Assembly (NCBI RefSeq): GCF_022965805.1
Contig: NC_133102.1
Location: forward strand, 9,556,885-9,620,884
Reading direction: 5' to 3'
Length of the DNA stretch: 64,000 bases
Source of the DNA: Primulina eburnea
Taxonomy: Eukaryota; Streptophyta; Magnoliopsida; Lamiales; Gesneriaceae
The translations under genes and the position numbers were made by a program. A model generated the notes under the pieces. The model saw only the letters and a list, made by a program, of their open reading frames with translations. It had not been told where the DNA came from and made no database searches. Below are positions 56,440-64,000 of this stretch, in pieces. Every line of letters begins with the position of its first letter. Position 1 is the first letter of the stretch.

Positions 56440-59400
56440 TCAGTTCCAGACAATAATGCAACTTATTGATGGGAAGAACCTTAGTAAACATGTCAATTGG
56501 ATTATCATGTGTACTGATTTTCACAACTTGTATCCTTCATACTTCAATTACTTCTAGCACGGAGTGTAGCTTGACATCTATGTGTTTTGACCGTTCATGA
56601 AACACTTGATGTTTAGTTAGACGCACTGCACAATGAATGAGTATTGCTTTCTGATTAAAGCCCAAATCTTTCAGGAACCCTTGGAACCAGATTCCTTCTT
56701 TCACTCATTCTGTGACAGCAATGTACTCTGCTTCCGTTGTGGATAGGGCCACCACTGGTTGAAGCATAGACTTCCAACTCACTGTTGTTCCATACAAGGT
56801 AAACACATAGCCTGTCAGTGATTTTCTTGTGTCAATGCTGCCTGCAAAATCTGAGTCCACATATCTTGTAACTAACTCATTTGATTCTTTTCTGTCAGTA
56901 AATGCCAGGCCCATATTTGCTGATCCCTTCACATACCTTAGTATCCACTTAAGTGCCATCCAATGCTCCTTTCCTGGATTAGCCATGAATCTACTTACTA
57001 GGCTGATTGCATAAACTAAATCAGGTCTGGTGCAGATCATGGCATACATTAAGCTGCCCACCACATTAGCATATGGTATGTCTTTCATGTATTTTCTATC
57101 TTCTTCAGTGCAAGGACTTTGATCAATTGAGAGTTTAAAATGATTTGCTAATGGGCTTTGCACAGGCTTAGCATTATACATGTTAAACTTGTGCAAGACC
57201 TTTCGTACATATCCAGTTTGAGTGAGGAAGAGTTGTTTTTCAGACCTTTTCCTTGTTATTTCCATGCATAGAATCTTCCTTGCCGGTCCAAGATCTTTCA
57301 TTTCAAACTTTGAGCTAAGTTCTGTGTTCAAGCTTATGATTGCACCCCCTGTCTTGGCTGGCCAGCAACATACCATCAACATATAGGAGTAGATAAAGTT
57401 TCTCACCACTTAACAAACTTTTATGATACATGCACCAGTCATACTCACTTCTTCTGAAATTGTTACTCATCATGAAATCATCAAATTTCCTATACCATTG
57501 CCTAGGGGCTTGTTTTAAGCCATATATTGATTTCTTGAGTTTGCACACCATTGGGATATCAGCCTTTACTTCAAACATTTCAGGTTGTTGCATGTAGATT
57601 ACTTCATCTAATTCACCATGTAAGATGGCTGTTTTGACATCCAACTGATCCAGTTCTAATTCCTCCTTAGCAACTATGGATAGGATACTCCTTATTGATT
57701 TGTGTTTAACAACAAATGAGAAGATCTCGTGAAAATCCACACCTTCAGTTTGAGCATAACCTTTAGCAACAAGTCTGGCCTTGTATATAGGAATTGCTAC
57801 TCCTAAGATACCTTCCTTTTTCTTGAATATCCACTTTGATCCAATGACCTTGTGCTTGCTTGGGGTGGGTACCAGTTCCCAGGTGTTGTTCTTTTCGAGT
57901 GATTCAACTTCTTCCTTCATAGCACTCATCCAATGTTTGTTATCCACAGAGTTCACGGCTTCTCTTATGAGGCTGATTCATTTTCTTCAATGAGAGAAAC
58001 TGCTGTTAAGGCAAAAGAAACCATATCTTCATACCCATATCTCTGAGGTGGTTTGATAGCTCTCTTCTGTCTGTCCCTGATCAGTTGATACTCGTGAATG
58101 TTTGGGGGTTCTTGATTCTCTTCTACTTCATGATCAGCTTCAGGAGGGAACAATGATAGCTCCACCTCAACTGGTGTGACAGTGGGTTCAGGAACTTCAT
58201 TAACAGTTGAGGTGGTTGTTTCATGGTTCATTTTCAATGGAAATTCTTCTTCCTTAAATGCCACATCCCTGCAAACAAATGTCCTTCCTTTTCTAGCTTT
58301 TATGCATCTTAGTTTGTATCCTTTAACACCTTCTGGATAGACAAGGAACATGCACTTAATGGCTCTTGGTTCCAGTTTTCCTTGCTTAACATGAGCAAAC
58401 GTTGTGCATCCAAAAGGTTTAAGGTAATCTAGTGATGGTGGTTTTCCAGTCCACTTTTCCATTGGTGTAAGAAACCCTAGTGGAACTGATGGGGATCTGT
58501 TGATCAGATAGCTTGCAGTAACTACAGCCTCGGCCCAAAAGACATTTGGTAACCCCGAAGTTAACATCATGCATCTCACACGTTCTACGAGTGTTCTATT
58601 CATTCTTTCAGCCAAATCATTTTTCTGTGGTGTGTCAGGGACTGTTAGATGTCTAGCAATCCCTTTGTCTTGACAGATTTTATGAAATTCTTTAGAGAAA
58701 TACTCCAATCCATTGTCCGTTCTTAAGATTTTCACCTTCTTTCCAGTTTGGTTTTCTTGAAGTGTTGTCCATTGTTTGAACCTGTCAAGGGCATCACTTT
58801 TATGCTTTAATGGGTACACCCAAACTCTCCTGGAATAGTCATCAACTAAGGACATAAAGTAATTTGCACCACCTAGTGAAGGCTCCTTAGAAGGCCCCCA
58901 CAAATCTGAATGCACATACTCAAGGGGTGCAAGGGTTTTATGCACAGCCTTGGTAAACTTGACTCTTGTTGCTTTACCCTTTATGCACACTTCACAGAAT
59001 TCTGGTGGTGTGACACATGACTTAGTTATTAGTCCCTGTCTACTTAATTCTTGCAGGCCACGATCACTAATGTGGCCTAGCCTCAAATTCCACAGGTTTG
59101 TGCTTTCAGTGGATTTTGTAGCAAGAGCAGTAGGCATGACAATGGTATTTCCTGAAAGTACATATAGTGCATTGATCAGATTTCCTTTCATAACCACAAG
59201 AGATCCTTTTGACACTCTGAGCTTTGCATTTTCAGATTTGAAAATACATCCTTTTTTGTCTAGTGCTCCAAGAGAGATTAAATTTCTTTTTAATTTAGGA
59301 ACATGTCTCACATCATTTGGAACCATCTCAGTGCCATTGTGAAGTTTGAGTCTTATTGAGCTGATCCCTTCAACCTTACAGGTCTTGTTATTTACAAGAA

Positions 59401-60336
59401 TTACATGTCCTCCATCCAATTCTTGGTATGACTCAAAACTGGTCTTGTTGGGGCACATGTGGAAAGAACAGCCACTATCCATTACCCAACACTCATCAGT
59501 TTTCTGATTTGAAACGCAAAGCACCTCCGCACTGTCATAACCATCTTGAGCAACTTCTAAGTCACAATGATTTTTGAAATTTTCTTGGCCTTTCTTTCTT
59601 TCTGGACATTCTCTTCTATAATGCCCTTCCTTGTGACAATGGGATCACTTGCCCTTAGTAATCTTATTCCTTGACTTGCTCCTAGATTTGCTCTGAGATT
59701 TTCTTCTGTCAAATCTGAACTCAGGCCTTCCTCGCACCAAAAAACTGTCTGCAATTGGTAGAGATCTGTTTTCAGTAAATGCATCAGATTCTTTGGATCT
59801 CAAGGCCTTCTGTACATCATTCAAAGAAAGTGAATCTCTAGCATATTTTAGGGTTTCAACAAAGGTTGCATAGGACTTTGGAAGGGAGTTCAATAGAATG
59901 ATCGCTTTGTCCTCATCATCGATCTTGATTCCAATATTTTCAAGATCAAGTAGCAGCTTGTTGAAATCATCAACATTCTCTGTTGTAGTTTTTGTTTCAC
60001 TCATCTTGAATCCAAAAAACTTGCTCTTTAAGTAAATACGATCTTGTAGGGATTTGGTGAGATATAATTCTTCCAATCTTTTCCACAAGCCGGCTGCTGT
60101 TGTTTCTAATGAAACTTCTCTGAACACTTTATCATCAAGATGTAGAGTTAGAGTGCTGAAAAGGTAATTCCATTTGTTCACTCTTCTGTTCCTCTGAAAG
60201 AGATTCAGGTAGGTTCTTGAAACCCCCCAATGCTTTTCGACACCTTCTGTTGAATGAGGATGGCATGGATTCTTCTTCGCCAAATCCCAAAATCTCCTCT
60301 GCCGTCGAACCGCTCCACATCAACTCTTGTTGCCAT
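56440..60336 (-). pseudogene. Broken TNT1-like copia polyprotein
   Basis: Gag starts at ATG 60336 (MATRVDVERFDGRGDFGIW), hits a stop near 60217 and continues in another frame (LHLDDKVFREVSLETTAAGL) to a zinc knuckle whose first cysteine falls at a stop near 59645. Protease WVMDSGCSFHMCPN (about 59455-59496), pre-integrase LWNLRLGHISDRGLQEL, integrase YVHSDLWGPSKEPSLGG, LVDDYSRRVWVYPL, RTDNGLEYFS and NDLAERMNRTLVERVR form one long frame (59524-57965). Reverse transcriptase (57956-57315) has KSIYGLKQAPRQWYRKF but its active site is YVDGMLLA (glycine codon 57372-57374) instead of YVDD. RNase H follows in another frame (RYVDSDFAGSIDTRKSLTGY, ALSTTEAEYIA) and stops at 56705. Not functional. Confidence 0.9.
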
Positions 60337-60389
60337 CGTTCTTTATTCACGATCGATCAAGAAAAACAACCTGGTGCTCTGATACCAAT

Positions 60390-60919
60390 TGTAGTGAATA
60401 AAATCAGAACTAACGATGTATGACAAGAACCTCGAATCAAGAACCAACAGGAGAACCGTAAGATGCCAAAAAACCACACACAGCAAAACACGAGAATTAC
60501 GTGGTTCGATCAATACGATCTACATCCACGGGGAGGAAAGAACAATATATTGAATAAGATCGAGTTACAATGGTTAACAAGACAATCACAATGATCACTT
60601 CGGTTTCTAGCTACAATAACAAAGAACCACAATGCACTCTTGTATCTCACTTCTTCACGTACAAGTAGATACACTCTTGAATTGATATCTCAGCCCTCTT
60701 TTTCTATATATATAGAATGCCTTCCTTCTGAATATGTCTATATATATGTTGATCCTGTATATGTGATCTCTAGCTGCCTTTTTCGGTTTCATTTCTTGAT
60801 TCCTTTTCATTTTGTAACCAACTTCTGTTAAGTCCACAAGGCAATCATATGGCATTGACTTCTGACTCAGCGGGAGTTGTACATAGTCTACAAGAATTTA
60901 TAAACACCTCTGAATTACA
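60390..60919 (-). repeat. Right LTR (5' LTR) of copia element 3
   Basis: 530 bp; next to it on the left lies the tRNA-Met primer site (60376-60387). Confidence 0.92.
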
Positions 60920-60940
60920 TCTACAATACTACAACCTTAG

Positions 60941-60942
<2 letters not shown>

Positions 60943-60973
<31 letters not shown>
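60943..60973. repeat. (TTA)n microsatellite
   Basis: About ten TTA units just outside the right LTR of copia element 3. Confidence 0.9.
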
Positions 60974-60979
<6 letters not shown>

Positions 60980-61378
60980 AATTTAGATACGGAGAAAGGT
61001 TCAATAAAATATTTTAAAAAAAATCATGTATATGTTTTGTTGGATGATGAAACAATAAAAATATCTATCGTTGTGTTTGGATTGATAGATTTCAAATCTA
61101 TGATTTGAATTTCTTTGACTTACTTGGATTAGCTAAATTCAAATTAATTTTAAATCTACTCAATATAAATTTTAACACTTTCAATAGTAATTTTTGTGGA
61201 TTTCAAATATACCCAAAATAAATGTTTTTTGAAAATTCATCAAATTTTTCCCTTAATTATATATACCTTTTGAAATTAAATCCATAAATCCAAGTGCAAC
61301 GTAAATGAATTTTAAATGACTTTCTCTTATGTCTCAATGTAAAGAAAAATGTTATAATTAATTACAATCATCGTTATA

Positions 61379-61720
61379 GATAAATTTGTATCCACAAATT
61401 TTGGTGATAATACACAACATCGATTAATTTCAGGGTTCAACTACTATTTTATTGTATTTACAAGTTTCAACTCGGATGCCCTGAACTCAGGCTGGATGGC
61501 TTCTTTCTCAAATTTCTAACTAGATTGAGAGTAAGACCAGTTACATAGTCTAAAGTCAAGCCTGACAATCATTCTAAAGTTCAAGTTTGTTCTCAAGATT
61601 CATATATGATGCTGTAGCTGCATATGAGTCTCCTAATGCTTATACTTAGAGGACCAGCCAGACCTTCCATAAGTCAGGCTAGATTACTTCAAGTCGCACG
61701 CAAACTCAAACTAAACTTCT
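61379..61720 (+). repeat. Dispersed repeat, copy A (diverged)
   Basis: Shares with 63797-64000 the start GATAAATTTGTA, the block TTTTGGTGATAA and then CAGGCTGGAT, TTTCTAACT(A/G)GATTGAG, GTAAGACCAGTTACATA and GACAATC(A/G)TTCTAAAGTT. Divergence is well above 10 percent. Probably part of a retroelement LTR; the family was not identified. Confidence 0.65.
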
Positions 61721-63080
61721 ATTTTGATCTCTAGTTGCATGTTGGTCTCTAGTCTGGGTTCTCGTATTCCAAGATAAATCCAACCTACTCACCATATACT
61801 TCGACTCATATTGGCGATGGAAAATGAGTCCATGGTTGACATTTTTCAAATGCTCGAGGCATCCAGCCTTCGAATATTCTTGGGTTGTAGCACTCATCTG
61901 TTAGATCAAGTGTTCGATTAATTATTTGCTACTGTACCATGGAGCATGGAGCTATTTCGTGCACAATGGGTCGAATGTATTTCTCATTTTCTCAAAAGGG
62001 ATTAACAGAGACCTTTTGACCTACCAACTACATGTTTATTCACTTGTGCCAACATTTGTAATGGAAATGCTGCAATTCGGAGAAGTCAACTCTCTTTCTC
62101 TGGAGGTCCTCTTACCTCCACTTGCAAGAAGAGAGGGAACTCAAAGTGGATTTTTTATTATTGGCAGACATCATCGCCTAAACTCTTTTGGAAAAAGAGG
62201 GATCTTTTGACACTATCACCATCGATAAGTTTCAGGTAATGGCCTTTATTGCTTCTAAATTCAAATTAATTGGTCATATATTCTGTTTTGAATTTTGGTG
62301 GCTATGGTCAAAGACAACAACTAATCCATAGGCTCTCCTATCCAAATTTTCTATATGCTCGAGCAACACACGATCAAGTTGATCAATGCATTATTTGTGG
62401 AGGAGTTTAAGAAGAAAAACATGCCAACATGGGTTGAGTTGTTGGCAGTTAAGGAGGAAAAATGATAAGAACGGGCTGCTCGAAGACAGGCCATACAAGC
62501 TAAAACACCATATCCCCAATGTTCAAACCACTATCAACCTGGTCTTGTCCTCCAATGAGGATAGGGAAAAGGTCCCTTTGACTCAAGTTTTTATCAGCTC
62601 CAAAGAAGAAAGTTGAAGAGAAGAAGCAGCCAGAGGAGTTCATAATAGCCAATTCTAAGAAGATCAGGTTGATTAAGCATGTTTCCGAGCTTATCCAGCC
62701 AACACCAATTCCATCTATTCCCATCTCCAGCTTGATGAGTTGAGTGAAAATTGTTGATTCTTCAGTCAGTTCTACACATTTTGGACTTTCCAACATTGAT
62801 CCTATGGACAAAAGCAAAGGGAAGCTGGGTGCAAAACATTCCAGCTGTCTAATGTTCAAATTGCTATCAACCTACCCATCCAGCAAATATATGAGATGGT
62901 GAAGCGAAGGTTAATTGCTTTGATAATCGGGTTGCTTACAGGTCAGTAATCCATTTTTCAACTATCTTGAAGGAACACAAATTAGAGTGTATAGCAAAGC
63001 TTGAGACAAACATTCGTGGCTGGTCTTGTAAGTATAGCATAAGGAGACTCATATGTAGCTCGAGCATCATATCTGAATCT
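61721..63080. other. Non-coding with weak coding-like fragments
   Basis: Short open stretches, for example around 61926-62210 and 62386-62616 on the plus strand (EEFKKKNMPTWVELLA-like in one frame), are too broken to identify. They could be remains of the retroelement to which the flanking repeats belong. Confidence 0.35.
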
Positions 63081-63213
63081 TGAACTTTAGAACGATTGTC
63101 GGGCTTGACTTTGAGTATGTAACTGGTCTTACACTCAATCCAGTTAGAAATCTGAGAAATAAGTGATCCAGCCTGGGTTAAGATAATCCATATCGAAACA
63201 TGTAAATACAATT
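62980..63213 (-). repeat. Dispersed repeat, copy B (inverted)
   Basis: The reverse complement of this segment, from AATTGTATTTACATG on, matches 63870-64000 with only about two differences in 130 bp (ACATG/ACAGG, TCAAAG/TCAAAT). Toward lower coordinates it continues through blocks shared with copy A (ATGATGCT, GAGTCTCCT, CCAGCCA). It lacks the first part of the repeat. Confidence 0.8.
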
Positions 63214-63796
63214 AAAAAAAATAGTTGCAATTTGGAAGGCAAACACTTTGCTTAAGACACTTCCACTGCTTTATTCAAAAAATAGTTGCTCCCAAAAATT
63301 TCTTCACTGCATAAGCGTGTCACTCTCAGTTTCAACAAAATTGAGTCTGTCAATTCTCATAACTCCAACACGGCCCTCTGAGCTCTCTGTGCAGACTACT
63401 CGTGTTCAAAACTATTTTGAGCTAAGATTGATAATCTTCGGTCTACCTTTTATAACCGGCTACAAGAAATTCTGGACTATATGTAGTGTGGTGATGCCAA
63501 AATAGGAGAAGATTGGAAGAAGCAAAATGAGCAGAGGACGAGAAAACATAAAGAAGTTCGAAGATCTAAGGATTCAAGAACACTACAAGTTGAAGTGTTG
63601 GTGCTTTCAAGCACCGATATAATAGGACTGTAGGTATAATAGGTTTTCATTTTTGATTGCTTTTAGTCTTTTTAAAAGAGTGATTTTATTTACTCAATGA
63701 AATATCCTGTTTCTTTGTATTTGAATTAAGAAATTTATATGATCTTGAGTCTAAGCAGCTTAGTTTTTTCATAATCAAGAAGGAAACAATTGTTAG

Positions 63797-64000
63797 ATAA
63801 ATTTGTAACCCTTAAATTTTGGTGATAACAAACAACATATGATTGTCTAAGGGTCCAACTTGTTTTTTTAATTGTATTTACAGGTTTCGATATGGATTAT
63901 CTTAACCCAGGCTGGATCACTTATTTCTCAGATTTCTAACTGGATTGAGTGTAAGACCAGTTACATACTCAAATTCAAGCCCGACAATCGTTCTAAAGTT
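63797..64000 (+). repeat. Dispersed repeat, copy C (runs off the window)
   Basis: Starts near TGTTAGATAAATTTG and is cut by the window end at TCTAAAGTT. Together with copy B it forms a nearly perfect inverted pair around about 650 bp (63214-63869). Confidence 0.75.

Larger units (their letters stand above)
55807..60919 (-). mobile_element. TNT1-like Ty1/copia element 3
   Basis: Minus strand. LTRs at 55807-56343 and 60390-60919 start TGTAGTGAATAAAA (plus strand) and end GAATTACA; they differ by roughly 5-6 percent. The flanking 5-mers GCTAC and TCTAC are a target duplication with one mismatch. The PBS at 60376-60387 reads TGGTATCAGAGC on the minus strand, and a purine tract AAGGTGGAGAAT borders the left LTR. 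The polyprotein is TNT1-like but broken. Confidence 0.92.

Overview
This is a repeat-dominated stretch of a plant nuclear genome. Evidence for this is the AT-rich background, genes split by GT-AG introns, plant Ty1/copia and Ty3/gypsy LTR retrotransposons primed by initiator tRNA-Met, plant LINEs, a CACTA-type DNA transposon, and host genes of plant type (a pectin methylesterase/invertase inhibitor, a SERINC family relative, a RING-H2 gene). The features fit a eudicot; I cannot name the species.

Layout. 0.9-3.5 kb: a leftward, decayed LINE 3' part split by a 1.36-kb non-autonomous CACTA element full of GCGACGG palindromic repeats. 5.1-5.6 kb: a small intact PMEI-like gene on the minus strand. 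6.76-14.31 kb: a complete, very young Ty3/gypsy element of the Tekay/Del chromovirus type, with 1434-bp LTRs that differ at about six sites, a 5-bp target duplication and one open gag-pol frame. Its right LTR end plus flank is tandemly duplicated (13.7-16.5 kb) with a templated inverted filler at the junction.

16.6-36.84 kb: one old host gene on the minus strand, a SERINC (serine incorporator-like) membrane protein gene, recognisable exon by exon but dead. It has two nonsense codons in exon 1, several frameshifts and missing penultimate exons. It has been pulled apart by a LINE (itself split by a 2.7-kb solo LTR), by a complete but defective copia element in an intron (itself split by a 3.1-kb solo LTR that holds a second solo LTR), and by another copia element inserted 4 bp upstream of its start codon.

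36.84-46.92 kb: that 3'-truncated copia element abuts a damaged Ty3/gypsy Tat-type element. The latter has gag-protease on the minus strand, a missing pol, a 60-bp minisatellite, and an additional gene on the opposite strand that appears to have its own TATA box, a C-rich leader and GT-AG introns.

47.4-54.8 kb: a multi-exon host gene on the plus strand encoding a protein with a C-terminal RING-H2 finger (probable E3 ubiquitin ligase). It has a G-box promoter, two 81-bp exons that look duplicated, a small LINE insertion in an intron, and a reading-frame problem between exons 7 and 8.

55.8-60.9 kb: a TNT1-like copia element on the minus strand with both LTRs and a broken polyprotein. 61-64 kb: non-coding sequence with three copies of another dispersed repeat, two of them an almost identical inverted pair reaching the window edge.

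No RNA genes, CRISPR or prokaryotic features were seen. Host functions with a possibly working gene are the PMEI-like protein and perhaps the RING gene; nearly everything else is transposon sequence in nested layers.
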